In this document: positions 37,456 to 50,855 of the stretch, one piece after another
Position numbering within the stretch: the stretch's first letter is position 1
How the letters are laid out: each line of letters starts with the position of its first letter
NCBI RefSeq assembly: GCF_034190915.1
Contig: NW_026947506.1
Coordinates: 38,253,748-38,317,747 of the forward strand
Reading direction: 5' to 3'
DNA from: Cavia porcellus
Taxonomy: Eukaryota; Chordata; Mammalia; Rodentia; Caviidae
DNA: 64,000 nucleotides
Program-made: the position numbers and the translations under genes
Notes under the pieces: generated by a model
The model's input: only the letters and a program-made list of their open reading frames with translations
What the model was told of the DNA's origin: nothing
The model's database searches: none

Positions 37456-40400
37456 TTTGGAGAAAAAGAAAAAAAAGTAAAAGGGTACAAGTTATGCAGA
37501 ATTTCACAAAAAATAAACAATAGGAAATCACTAGTTAATAGATTACGTATTGTTAACTTAGAATCAGTTGTTCAAGTTACAAAATTAGAGCATATAAAGT
37601 GGACTTTCAAGTAGTGAGACTGGAATCAGTTTTGTTCAATGATCCAAGAACACTCAGTAATATGGTTATCTATCTTACACACTTCAATATACATGCAGTT
37701 TTATTCTTTAGAGCACTTTCTTTTCCTTTTTTTTGTACAATGACAATTACACATTTTGGGTTTTATTACTTACAGAGTTCTTATGACTTTTTTTTGAAGA
37801 GAGTAAAGCCAAAGTTGACATAACAGAACAGAGTCAGTCAAATCAAAAGATGGACATAATAGATAATGTAAAAACTAGATGCTACGTGATGAACAATGTT
37901 ACCATATTGCCTCTTGCTCTCTTAAAATGAATTGCCTGCATCATCAGTTATAATAAAATTCAACAAAATAGTAAAGAATAAAACCAAAACATCGCAGACA
38001 TTACAGGACTTTAAAAGAAGGTAATAGTCAACTGTAATGTGCGTCATAATGAATCTTATTGTCTTTGTACTTGTTGTCTATGCTTTCAAACTTCGTACTG
38101 TTAAGCAAAGCAGAATAGAGGAAAATCAGTCAATTCTAGTTGGTGAGGGCTATATAGGTTTTCAAATCACGTTAAAAAGCAGACTGAGATAAAAGAGGGC
38201 ATAACAACAAAACAGCGCAGGTCAAAGCATAACCATTTAAGCAAAATAGTGTTTCATCACAAGGTATCCTGATATAAAAGTAGTTACCATAGTGTCTCTT
38301 ACCTTGCAATCTTTGAGTATAACTTGGTATACTGTAGCACCAAACCTACCAAACAATGTAAAGCCATTCAAGGGAATGACAGTATTACAGGGTATTTAAT
38401 GATGTCTTTATGGTAATGATGTCTTTAAGTATTTTTGATGTCTTGTGTCCAAAATAGCTGTTCTTATAATCCAATCTTCTCTGGCTCATTTCTGTTGAGC
38501 TCTTTTTCTGTCATTAGTTGTGGTTTGTCTTCTTTACTTCCCTTTCCGCCCCATTCATTGTGGCCTCTCTTCCAGTTCTGAAGTCTTGTATTTTCCTTCT
38601 TTAGAATATCCTGCAGTATTCTCTGTAATGTTGAATTGGTGGTTGCAAATTCCCCTAGTTCCTCTTTATCCTGGAAGCACTTTGTTTTTCCATCAATTTC
38701 TAGGGACAGTTGTGCAGGATATATCAATCTTAGCTGGAGGTTGTTATCTTTCAAAGCTTGAATTATTTCTGCCCCACACTCTTCGTGATTTGATGGTTTG
38801 TGCCCAGAAGTCTGCTGTAATTCTGATGGGTGTTCCCTTGTAAGTGATCTGTTTCTTGTGTCTGATCGCTTTTAGTATTCTGTTCTTGTATTGGATTTCT
38901 GTTATTTCGAATATTATTAGCCTGGATATGGGTCTGTTTGGATTGTAGGTGGCTCAGATCCTGTATGCCACGTACATCTGTGTATTTTTAACTTTTGGTA
39001 AATTAGGGAAATTCTCCTGTATTATTTCTGTGAATAGCTTTTGTGGTTCATTTGTTTGTGTCCCTACTTCTTCTTTTATGTTCTTCATTCTTAAGTTATA
39101 GATCCTCTTATCGTCTTGTAGCCTTTGTATTATTGCTGTGTTCATCCTTGTTTTGTTTTTTGGAGAAAAAGAAAAAAAAGTAAAAGGGTACAAGTTATGC
39201 AGAATTTCACAAAAAATAAACAATAGGAAATCACTAGTTAATAGATTACGTATTGTTAACTTAGAATCAGTTGTTCAAGTTACAAAATTAGAGCATATAA
39301 AGTGGACTGTCAAATAGTGACACTGGAAAGAGTTTTGTTCAATGATACAAGAAAACTCAGTAATATGGTTATCTGTCTTATACACTTCAATATATATATG
39401 CAGTTTTATTCTTTAGAGCACTTTCTTTTTCTTTCTTTTGTACAATGAGAATTACACATTTTGTGTTTCGTTACTCCCGCAGTTCTTATTACTTTTTTTG
39501 AAGAGTGTAAAGCAAAATGTGACATAACAGAACAGAGTCAGTCAAATCAAATGGATGGACATAATAGATAAAGTAAAAGCTAGATGCAAAGTGCTGAACA
39601 ATGGTCCCCTTACTGCCTCTTGCTATCTTAAAAAGAATTGCCTGTATCATCAATTATAACAAAATTGAACAAAATGTAAAGAATAAAGCCACAACATTGG
39701 AGACATTACAGGACTTTAAATGAAGGTAAGTGTCAACTGGAATGTGTGTCATAATGAATCTTTTTGTCTTTACACTTGTTGCCTATGCTTTCAAACTTCG
39801 TTCTATCAAGCAAAGCAGAATAGAGCAAAATGAGTCAAAGCAAGCTGGTGAGGGATATACAGAGTGTCCAGTAAAGTTAAAAAGGCAGACTGAGATAAAA
39901 GGGGGCATAACCACAAAGTAGTGCAGGTCAAAGCAGAAGCATTTAAGCAAAATAGAGTTTCATCACAGGATATCGTGATAAAAGTAGTTACCGTAGTGTT
40001 TCTTTCCTTGAAATCTTTGAGTATAACTTCGTATACGTAGCACCAAACATATCAAGACAATGTAAAACCATCCAAGGGAATGATAGTATTACAGGGTATT
40101 TAATGATGTCTTTTTGGTTATGATGTCTTTAGGTATTTATGATGTCTTGTGTCCAAAATAGCTGTTCTTACCATCCAAACTTCTCTGGCTCATTTCGGTT
40201 GAGCTCTTTTTCTGTCATTAGTTGTCAACCTGTGTTCTTTACTTTGCTTTCTGCTTCATTCATTGTGGCCTCTCTTCCAGTTCTGAAGTCTTATATTTTC
40301 CTTCTTTAGCATATCCTGCAGTACTCTCTGTAATGTTGAATTGGTGGTTGCAAATTCCCCTAGTTCCTCTTTATCCTGGAAGCACCTTGTTTTTCCATCA

Positions 40401-40865
40401 ATTTCTAGGGACATTTGTGCAGGATATATCAATCTTGCCTGGAGGTTGTTATCTTTCAAAGCTTGAATTATTTCCCTCCACGCTCTTCATGATTTGATGG
40501 TTTGTGCTGAGAAGTCTGCTGTAAACTCTGATGGGTGTTCCTTTGTAAGTGATCTGTTTCTTGTCTTTAACTGCTTTTAGTACTCTGTTCTTATATTTGA
40601 TTTCTGTTATTTTGATTATTATATGCCTGGGTGTGGGTCTGTTTGGATTGTAGGTGGCTCAGATCCTGTATGCCACGTACATCTCTGTATTTTTACCTTT
40701 TGGTAAATTAGGGAAATTCTCCTGTATTATTTCTGTGAATAGCTTTTGTGGTTCATTTGTTTGTGTCCCTACTTCTTCTTTTATGTTCTTCATTCTTAAG
40801 TTATAGATCCTCTTATCGTCTTGTAGCCTTTGTATTATTGCTGTGTTCATCCTTGTTTTGTTTTT
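37456..40865 (-). repeat. Array block 6: A-B' dimer with a recombinant A unit
   Basis: Units split near 39165. The first unit begins with B-family sequence (TTATGCAG, GATTACGTATTG) and changes to A-family (AAGTAGTGAGACTGGAATC) near 37605. Confidence 0.82.
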
Positions 40866-43800
40866 TGGAGAAAAAGAAAAAAAAGTAAAAGGGTACAAGT
40901 TATGCAGAATTTCACAAAAATTAAACAATAGGAAATCACTAGTTAATAGATTACGTATTGTTAACTTAGAATCAATTGTTCAAGTTACAAAATTAGAGCA
41001 TATAAAGTGGACTTTCAAATAGTGAGACTGGAAAGAGTTTTGTTCAATGATACAAGAAAACTCAGTAATATGGTTATCTGTCTTATTCACTTCAATATAT
41101 ATATGCAGTTTTATTCTTTAGAGCACTTTCTTTTCCTTTTTTTTGTACAATGACAATTACACATTTTGGGTTTTATTACTCACAGAGTTCTTATGACTTT
41201 TTTTTGAAGAGAGTAAAGCCAAAGTTGACATAACAGAACGGAGTCAGTCAAATCAAAAGATGGACATAATAGATAATGTAAAAACTAGATGCTACGTGAT
41301 GAACAATGTTACCATATTGCCTCTTGCTCTCTTAAAATGAATTGCCTGCATCATCAGTTATAATAAAATTCAACAAAATAGTAAAGAATAAAACCAAAAC
41401 ATCGCAGACATTACAGGACTTTAAAAGAAGGTAATAGTCAACTGTAATGTGCGTCATAATGAATCTTATTGTCTTTGTACTTGTTGTCTATGCTTTCAAA
41501 CTTCGTACTGTTAAGCAAAGCAGAATAGAGGAAAATCAGTCAATTCTAGTTGGTGAGGGCTATATAGGTTTTCAAATCACGTTAAAAAGCAGACTGAGAT
41601 AAAAGAGGGCATAACAACAAAACAGCGCAGGTCAAAGCATAACCATTTAAGCAAAATAGTGTTTCATCACAAGGTATCCTGATATAAAAGTAGTTACCAT
41701 AGTGTCTCTTACCTTGCAATCTTTGAGTATAACTTGGTATACTGTAGCACCAAACCTACCAAACAATGTAAAGCCATTCAAGGGAATGACAGTATTACAG
41801 GGTATTTAATGATGTCTTTATGGTAATGATGTCTTTAAGTATTTTTGATGTCTTGTGTCCAAAATAGCTGTTCTTATAATCCAATCTTCTCTGGCTCATT
41901 TCTGTTGAGCTCTTTTTCTGTCATTAGTTGTGGTTTGTCTTCTTTACTTCCCTTTCCGCCCCATTCATTGTGGCCTCTCTTCCAGTTCTGAAGTCTTGTA
42001 TTTTCCTTCTTTAGAATATCCTGCAGTATTCTCTGTAATGTTGAATTGGTGGTTGCAAATTCCCCTAGTTCCTCTTTATCCTGGAAGCACTTTGTTTTTC
42101 CATCAATTTCTAGGGACAGTTGTGCAGGATATATCAATCTTAGCTGGAGGTTGTTATCTTTCAAAGCTTGAATTATTTCTGCCCCACACTCTTCGTGATT
42201 TGATGGTTTGTGCCCAGAAGTCTGCTGTAATTCTGATGGGTGTTCCCTTGTAAGTGATCTGTTTCTTGTGTCTGATCGCTTTTAGTATTCTGTTCTTGTA
42301 TTGGATTTCTGTTATTTCGAATATTATTAGCCTGGATATGGGTCTGTTTGGATTGTAGGTGGCTCAGATCCTGTATGCCACGTACATCTGTGTATTTTTA
42401 ACTTTTGGTAAATTAGGGAAATTCTCCTGTATTATTTCTGTGAATAGCTTTTGTGGTTCATTTGTTTGTGTCCCTACTTCTTCTTTTATGTTCTTCATTC
42501 TTAAGTTATAGATCCTCTTATCGTCTTGTAGCCTTTGTATTATTGCTGTGTTCATCCTTGTTTTGTTTTTTGGAGAAAAAGAAAAAAAAGTAAAAGGGTA
42601 CAAGTTATGCAGAATTTCACAAAAAATAAACAATAGGAAATCACTAGTTAATAGATTACGTATTGTTAACTTAGAATCAGTTGTTCAAGTTACAAAATTA
42701 GAGCATATAAAGTGGACTGTCAAATAGTGACACTGGAAAGAGTTTTGTTCAATGATACAAGAAAACTCAGTAATATGGTTATCTGTCTTATACACTTCAA
42801 TATATATATGCAGTTTTATTCTTTAGAGCACTTTCTTTTTCTTTCTTTTGTACAATGAGAATTACACATTTTGTGTTTCGTTACTCCCGCAGTTCTTATT
42901 ACTTTTTTTGAAGAGTGTAAAGCAAAATGTGACATAACAGAACAGAGTCAGTCAAATCAAATGGATGGACATAATAGATAAAGTAAAAGCTAGATGCAAA
43001 GTGCTGAACAATGGTCCCCTTACTGCCTCTTGCTATCTTAAAAAGAATTGCCTGTATCATCAATTATAACAAAATTGAACAAAATGTAAAGAATAAAGCC
43101 ACAACATTGGAGACATTACAGGACTTTAAATGAAGGTAAGTGTCAACTGGAATGTGTGTCATAATGAATCTTTTTGTCTTTACACTTGTTGCCTATGCTT
43201 TCAAACTTCGTTCTATCAAGCAAAGCAGAATAGAGCAAAATGAGTCAAAGCAAGCTGGTGAGGGATATACAGGGTGTCCAGTAAAGTTAAAAAGGCAGAC
43301 TGAGATAAAAGGGGGCATAACCACAAAGTAGTGCAGGTCAAAGCAGAAGCATTTAAGCAAAACAGAGTTTCATCACAGGATATCGTGATAAAAGTAGTTA
43401 CCATAGTGTTTCTTTCCTTGAAATCTTTGAGTATAACTTCGTATACGTAGCACCAAACATATCAAGACAATGTAAAACCATCCAAGGGAATGATAGTATT
43501 ACAGGGTATTTAATGATGTCTTTTTGGTTATGATGTCTTTAGGTATTTATGATGTCTTGTGTCCAAAATAGCTGTTCTTACCATCCAAACTTCTCTGGCT
43601 CATTTCGGTTGAGCTCTTTTTCTGTCATTAGTTGTCAACCTGTGTTCTTTACTTTGCTTTCTGCTTCATTCATTGTGGCCTCTCTTCCAGTTCTGAAGTC
43701 TTATATTTTCCTTCTTTAGCATATCCTGCAGTACTCTCTGTAATGTTGAATTGGTGGTTGCAAATTCCCCTAGTTCCTCTTTATCCTGGAAGCACCTTGT

Positions 43801-44275
43801 TTTTCCATCAATTTCTAGGGACATTTGTGCAGGATATATCAATCTTGCCTGGAGGTTGTTATCTTTCAAAGCTTGAATTATTTCCCTCCACGCTCTTCAT
43901 GATTTGATGGTTTGTGCTGAGAAGTCTGCTGTAAACTCTGATGGGTGTTCCTTTGTAAGTGATCTGTTTCTTGTCTTTAACTGCTTTTAGTACTCTGTTC
44001 TTATATTTGATTTCTGTTATTTTGATTATTATATGCCTGGGTGTGGGTCTGTTTGGATTGTAGGTGGCTCAGATCCTGTATGCCACGTACATCTTTGTAT
44101 TTTTACCTTTTGGTAAATTAGGGAAATTCTCCTGTATTATTTCTGTGAATAGCTTTTGTGGTTCATTTGTTTGTGTCCCTACTTCTTCTTTTATGTTCTT
44201 CATTCTTAAGTTATAGATCCTCTTATCGTCTTGTAGCCTTTGTATTATTGCTGTGTTCATCCTTGTTTTGTTTTT
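40866..44275 (-). repeat. Array block 7: A-B' dimer, 3.41 kb
   Basis: Units split near 42570. The A unit is recombinant at a different point, switching from B-family to A-family sequence near 41100. The block repeats at a 3.410-kb offset in block 8 almost exactly. Confidence 0.85.
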
Positions 44276-47190
44276 TGGAGAAAAAGAAAAAAAAGTAAAA
44301 GGGTACAAGTTATGCAGAATTTCACAAAAAATAAACAATAGGAAATCACTAGTTAATAGATTACGTATTGTTAACTTAGAATCAATTGTTCAAGTTACAA
44401 AATTAGAGCATATAAAGTGGACTTTCAAATAGTGAGACTGGAAAGAGTTTTGTTCAATGATACAAGAAAACTCAGTAATATGGTTATCTGTCTTATTCAC
44501 TTCAATATATATATGCAGTTTTATTCTTTAGAGCACTTTCTTTTCCTTTTTTTTGTACAATGACAATTACACATTTTGGGTTTTATTACTCACAGAGTTC
44601 TTATGACTTTTTTTTGAAGAGAGTAAAGCCAAAGTTGACATAACAGAACGGAGTCAGTCAAATCAAAAGATGGACATAATAGATAATGTAAAAACTAGAT
44701 GCTACGTGATGAACAATGTTACCATATTGCCTCTTGCTCTCTTAAAATGAATTGCCTGCATCATCAGTTATAATAAAATTCAACAAAATAGTAAAGAATA
44801 AAACCAAAACATCGCAGACATTACAGGACTTTAAAAGAAGGTAATAGTCAACTGTAATGTGCGTCATAATGAATCTTATTGTCTTTGTACTTGTTGTCTA
44901 TGCTTTCAAACTTCGTACTGTTAAGCAAAGCAGAATAGAGGAAAATCAGTCAATTCTAGTTGGTGAGGGCTATATAGGTTTTCAAATCACGTTAAAAAGC
45001 AGACTGAGATAAAAGAGGGCATAACAACAAAACAGCGCAGGTCAAAGCATAACCATTTAAGCAAAATAGTGTTTCATCACAAGGTATCCTGATATAAAAG
45101 TAGTTACCATAGTGTCTCTTACCTTGCAATCTTTGAGTATAACTTGGTATACTGTAGCACCAAACCTACCAAACAATGTAAAGCCATTCAAGGGAATGAC
45201 AGTATTACAGGGTATTTAATGATGTCTTTATGGTAATGATGTCTTTAAGTATTTTTGATGTCTTGTGTCCAAAATAGCTGTTCTTATAATCCAATCTTCT
45301 CTGGCTCATTTCTGTTGAGCTCTTTTTCTGTCATTAGTTGTGGTTTGTCTTCTTTACTTCCCTTTCCGCCCCATTCATTGTGGCCTCTCTTCCAGTTCTG
45401 AAGTCTTGTATTTTCCTTCTTTAGAATATCCTGCAGTATTCTCTGTAATGTTGAATTGGTGGTTGCAAATTCCCCTAGTTCCTCTTTATCCTGGAAGCAC
45501 TTTGTTTTTCCATCAATTTCTAGGGACAGTTGTGCAGGATATATCAATCTTAGCTGGAGGTTGTTATCTTTCAAAGCTTGAATTATTTCTGCCCCACACT
45601 CTTCGTGATTTGATGGTTTGTGCCCAGAAGTCTGCTGTAATTCTGATGGGTGTTCCCTTGTAAGTGATCTGTTTCTTGTGTCTGATCGCTTTTAGTATTC
45701 TGTTCTTGTATTGGATTTCTGTTATTTCGAATATTATTAGCCTGGATATGGGTCTGTTTGGATTGTAGGTGGCTCAGATCCTGTATGCCACGTACATCTG
45801 TGTATTTTTAACTTTTGGTAAATTAGGGAAATTCTCCTGTATTATTTCTGTGAATAGCTTTTGTGGTTCATTTGTTTGTGTCCCTACTTCTTCTTTTATG
45901 TTCTTCATTCTTAAGTTATAGATCCTCTTATCGTCTTGTAGCCTTTGTATTATTGCTGTGTTCATCCTTGTTTTGTTTTTTGGAGAAAAAGAAAAAAAAG
46001 TAAAAGGGTACAAGTTATGCAGAATTTCACAAAAAATAAACAATAGGAAATCACTAGTTAATAGATTACGTATTGTTAACTTAGAATCAGTTGTTCAAGT
46101 TACAAAATTAGAGCATATAAAGTGGACTGTCAAATAGTGACACTGGAAAGAGTTTTGTTCAATGATACAAGAAAACTCAGTAATATGGTTATCTGTCTTA
46201 TACACTTCAATATATATATGCAGTTTTATTCTTTAGAGCACTTTCTTTTTCTTTCTTTTGTACAATGAGAATTACACATTTTGTGTTTCGTTACTCCCGC
46301 AGTTCTTATTACTTTTTTTGAAGAGTGTAAAGCAAAATGTGACATAACAGAACAGAGTCAGTCAAATCAAATGGATGGACATAATAGATAAAGTAAAAGC
46401 TAGATGCAAAGTGCTGAACAATGGTCCCCTTACTGCCTCTTGCTATCTTAAAAAGAATTGCCTGTATCATCAATTATAACAAAATTGAACAAAATGTAAA
46501 GAATAAAGCCACAACATTGGAGACATTACAGGACTTTAAATGAAGGTAAGTGTCAACTGGAATGTGGGTCATAATGAATCTTTTTGTCTTTACACTTGTT
46601 GCCTATGCTTTCAAACTTCGTTCTATCAAGCAAAGCAGAATAGAGCAAAATGAGTCAAAGCAAGCTGGTGAGGGATATACAGGGTGTCCAGTAAAGTTAA
46701 AAAGGCAGACTGAGATAAAAGGGGGCATAACCACAAAGTAGTGCAGGTCAAAGCAGAAGCATTTAAGCAAAATAGAGTTTCATCACAGGATATCGTGATA
46801 AAAGTAGTTACCGTAGTGTTTCTTTCCTTGAAATCTTTGAGTATAACTTCGTATACGTAGCACCAAACATATCAAGACAATGTAAAACCATCCAAGGGAA
46901 TGATAGTATTACAGGGTATTTAATGATGTCTTTTTGGTTATGATGTCTTTAGGTATTTATGATGTCTTGTGTCCAAAATAGCTGTTCTTACCATCCAAAC
47001 TTCTCTGGCTCATTTCGGTTGAGCTCTTTTTCTGTCATTAGTTGTCAACCTGTGTTCTTTACTTTGCTTTCTGCTTCATTCATTGTGGCCTCTCTTCCAG
47101 TTCTGAAGTCTTATATTTTCCTTCTTTAGCATATCCTGCAGTACTCTCTGTAATGTTGAATTGGTGGTTGCAAATTCCCCTAGTTCCACT
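44276..47190 (-). repeat. Array block 8: A-B' dimer running into the right flank
   Basis: Units split near 45985. The last B' unit matches block 7 up to about 47185 and then diverges sharply, marking the right edge of homogenisation. Confidence 0.82.
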
Positions 47191-48690
47191 TTATCCTGGA
47201 AGTACCTTGTTTTTCCATCAATTTTTATGGTCAGTTGTGCAGGATATATCAATCTTGGCTTGAGGTTGTTACCTTTCCAAACTTATTTCCGTCTATGCTC
47301 TTCATGATTTGATGGTTTGTGCCAAGAAGTCTGCTGTAATTCTGATGGGTGTTCCTTTGTATGTCATCTGTTTCTTGTTTCTGACAGCTTTTAGTATTCT
47401 GTTCTTATATTGGGTTTTTGGAATTTTGATTATTTTGTGCCTGGGTGTAGCTCTGTTTGAGTTGTTTGTAGCTCGGGTCCTGTATGCCTTATACATCTGT
47501 GTATCTTTACTTTTTGCTAAATTCGCGAAATTCTTTTGGACTATTTCTGTGTAAACTTTTGTAGTTCATTTGTTTGTGCCCCTACGTCTTCTTTTACATT
47601 CTGAATTCTTAAGTTATAGCTCCTCTTATCATCTAGCCTTTGTATTATTCCTATTTGTTTTCTTGTTATTTTTTAAAAAGTTTTTCATTTCGTGCTCCCA
47701 TATTATAAATCAGCCGTCCAATGCAGATAATCTATCCTTCATTTCTTTCAAGCTGTTATGCCAGCTTTCAATAGAGTTTTTAGTTTCCTGGTAAGCTCTT
47801 TGAACCTGCTTCATGATTCTATGTTTTCTCTATTTTCTCCATCAAACAATTCTCCCCTTTTTTTGTGTTCTTCTATTCCACCATGTGCTTTTTCTTGGCC
47901 AGTGCTTAGCATTTCTCTTACTATTCTACCTATATTTTGCTTTATTTCATTAAATACTTCATTTTTAAACTTGTGTATGAGCCTCCAGAGATATCACTTT
48001 ATGTCTGTTGGTACTGTGTCTGATATTGCTTGTTTTCTTTCCTCATTCTCCTTTACATTTGCCTTTCCTGGATCAGTGTTCTTAGGATTGGGGACTGAGG
48101 AACCTTGTTGCTCCCTCTTCCCATACGTTTTGTTCCTTCCATAGAAGTGTATATAGGAGGCCAAGTTTTTTTTTTTTCTGTTTCTCTGTTACAGTTTGCT
48201 TGAATCTGCCGGCTACGTGTTCCCGCCCACTGCAGTGTACTAGTGAGACACAGACCTGGGCAGCCTCTGTGGGGACTGCCCCTCCAGGTCAACCTACTGA
48301 AGGCTTCACTGCTAGGGTACACTGCCAGGTGCTGGGAGCTGGTTTGGGCTAGCCTGCTGGATCTTAGTCAGTGGCATCACCCAGACCAAGAAGTCCCTAC
48401 CAATCCCGCTTTGTTGGGAAATATGTGACTAAAGTCACTGCAGCACCTGTTCTGGCTAGTCTGTGTGGTCCCGGAATGTCCTCTGTTGGAGCCTTGTAGT
48501 CTATGAAAGGGTCCCTGTTCCTCTCACTCACCACAGGTCGATGCAGGGCTCCATGCCAGTCTTGCTCTCAACTCCTTTCCCTTTGCTAATTCCCACTCTC
48601 AGAGCTTTTGCCCATCTCTCTCAATGCTGTGCCAATTCAGATGCAGCAGTGGCAGCAGGAAATTGCATCCCTCTTTCCCCCAGCTGAGAT
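47190..48690 (-). mobile_element. 5' part of a half-LINE: full ORF1 and GC-rich 5' UTR
   Basis: Homology to the array unit continues into a diverged ORF1 C-terminal domain (KNRILKAVRNKKQMTYKGTP, about 47496-47302). It then runs past the truncation point into the coiled-coil and N-terminal region (47.7-48.12 kb), ending in a GC-rich 5' UTR (48.2-48.69 kb). The array is therefore embedded in, or abuts, one longer element of its own kind. The same 5' UTR occurs at 3180-3745. Confidence 0.75.
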
Positions 48691-50699
48691 GTGATGAGTC
48701 ATTAGTTTTTCATGAGCCATGTTGAGCTGCTGAGGGAATAAGTATGAGATTAGAAGCCAGTTCTCATCCAATGTACCATTATGGTCTTGAGCCTCATTAT
48801 TTATCATTATAACCCTTGTCAGGGCATGTCAGAAGTTGAGTGATATACCAGAGCACTAGAAGAATTTAAAAGCTCTCTATAGCTTTATATATAATACTTT
48901 CCATGATAGTTGTTGGAAAGCTACAGCTAGTCACTCAAGCTCACTTCCTATCTCTGTAAATGAGGGTTAGAAACATGATCCTGGTAAGCACTGTTCAGTG
49001 AAGCCAATAAAAGAGTCAGAAATGTATTAGAACTCCTTGATTGTTCAATCCTAGTTTTTCTGTAGATTGTCTCCCAAATTCACATGTCTGACTATGGTTA
49101 ATATCCATGTATCTACTAAATTGTTTCACAATGACATCTTTGAAGAGCTCAGTTCTTCCAGTGATTTCATAGGCACATCAAATGCACACCTCCATCTATG
49201 CTCATTTATGTGTCTTTTTCTCTACTTCAGATAATTGCCAAAGAAAAAGACAACGGATTCTAGACTACACCTTGTACAGAACCTATTCATGACAGGTCCA
49301 CAGTTGGTCTTGAATCAATGTATGAGTGAATAGACTTACTGGCTTATTACACCTTACAAGGGAAAGTAGATGTAAGCATGCATGTGTGAAGTTATAGAAA
49401 TTGCCAATAGATTTTATTTGGACCCTCATGGGGAAAGCTTTAACTCAAAGGTAACAGGTTATTATGGTTAAGGCTTTAAATAGCTCAACTAGCTCCTAAT
49501 AAATAAAGGAGGCAAGTGAGATGGTCGTGACAAAACATTTTATCCATGAGATATCCATTATTGAGGCCCATGTCATATATCTCCAGAGACAAGAGAGATG
49601 AATGAGAAGGGTAGTTGAAGACTGAGAGTCAGTTTCTGAAGGAGGGCTTACACAGAAATAATATAGAGGAACAGATATGTACAAGCTCAATTTAGGTGTC
49701 TTCTTTTTATGCTGAGTTTTAAGAACTTTGAGGTCTTTCTTTTGGTTATGTAGTCCTCACTTGAACATCCCAAGAAGATGTGGAACATGAGTAAGAGTAA
49801 TGATAAGAAGTCTATATAATTTTCAAGCACTGAGTCATAGGGTGCCTCTAATAACAAATGTAGTGAAGACTCACAGGTGACAGGTAATACTGTTACAAGT
49901 ATTCACTTGCCCATCTTTAAAGATCTCTTCTTCACCTATTCAAGTAGTTATTCACCAAAAAGCCAGCATGCATCTACTATGATCCCTGTTTTCCACCTCC
50001 TTAAAAGGTAGAATCATCTGTTTGGAGTCTTGTATAATATGTGGTGCTTCTAGTGACTTTTGGTAAGATGGTTGAGGTGTTTGAGATCACTTGTATATGT
50101 AGACTGTTCTCTTTTTTTCATGCTTACTGATCTCAGACATGGAGTTATCCAGAGAAATTGCCAGCCATTATTTGATCCAAAATATGGCTAACATACTATT
50201 TGGGGAAGACCACTTTGAAGAACTACCTGAAAGGTGCATTAAGTTGATACTGTTCAGTGTAATCATTAGTTACATTTCATCCATGTTCTGCCTCTCCATT
50301 AAAGGCTCTATTCTCAACATAACTTTTCAGGTTAAACTTGAACTTCTAGTAATAGTGTTTTCCTCACAGATGGTTCCTTTTGTTGTTTTAACAATCCAAG
50401 AAGACGTAGTGCTCCCCAAGAGATAAACAAAAGAACATGAGAAGCCCAAAAGTCTCCAGGATCAACTCACCCAATTTGTATGAATGCCCCCTGAAGGTAA
50501 AACATTCTGCTAAAGACTAGGAACAAAAGAATGAATAATACCCACTATTCCTTTGACAATTTCACAAGTTGGTAATGCATGAAAATCATCAATGGCTATG
50601 AAAAAAAGTAAGACAATAACAGAAATGTTACAGCAGACATAATTTGGGCAAAGGAAGTGTTTGGTAAAAACTCCATGGGCAGAAGTGGTCTGATCTGGA
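48691..50699. other. CYP3A upstream region, no recognised element
   Basis: Single-copy-looking sequence with only short incidental open frames, including a 95-codon frame at 50139-50426 with no recognisable domain. In human the distal CYP3A4 enhancer lies about 7-8 kb upstream; here that distance falls inside the tandem array. I could not identify nuclear-receptor half-site pairs with confidence. Confidence 0.45.
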
Positions 50700-50855
50700 A
50701 TTTATTTTATCAGTACTAGGGCTTGAACTCAAGGCCTTCACACTGAGTTGTATCCCTATCCATTTTTGAAAAATTTGAGTCTTGCTGCATTCTTGAGTTG
50801 TCCAGGCTGGGCTTCAACTAGTGATCCTCTTGGGTTTTAAAGGATTCTTAAGAGT
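50700..50855 (-). mobile_element. Composite SINE (tRNA- and B1-like), old
   Basis: The + strand shows CAGTACTAGGGCTTGAACTC, the reverse of an ID-like B-box region. A B1-like antisense piece (TTGTCCAGGCTGGGCTTCAA) follows. This order suggests a B4-type rodent SINE. Confidence 0.6.

Larger units (their letters stand above)
13540..47190 (-). repeat. Tandem array of about 20 half-LINE-derived 1.7-kb units (macrosatellite-like)
   Basis: The same 1.70-kb unit repeats head to tail. The landmark GTCATTAGTT recurs near 14697, 16400, 18100, 19801, 21500, 23205, 24902, 26602, 28305, 30003, 31706, 33405, 35107, 36806, 38511, 40215, 41921, 43625, 45331 and 47035. Each unit, read on the minus strand, is the C-terminal half of a LINE ORF1 (from QRLQDDKRIYNL to the PAQLSLEIDGKT block) followed by an AT-rich 3' UTR. 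Unit joins are an oligo-T next to GGAGAAAAAGAAAA. Three unit types can be told apart. A reads GTGGTTTGTCTTC after the landmark. B' reads GTCAACCTGTG and keeps CACCTTGTTTTTCC. B reads TTCAACCTGTG and has CACCAAACCC. Larger periods are described in the block entries. Confidence 0.92.

Noticed and set aside
13540..47190. CRISPR-like array
   Set aside because: The repeat period is 1.7 kb with no short direct repeats and unique spacers, and the DNA is mammalian.
50139..50426. A 95-codon + strand frame upstream of CYP3A
   Set aside because: Hydrophobic with no known domain and no supporting context. It could be chance in AT-rich DNA.
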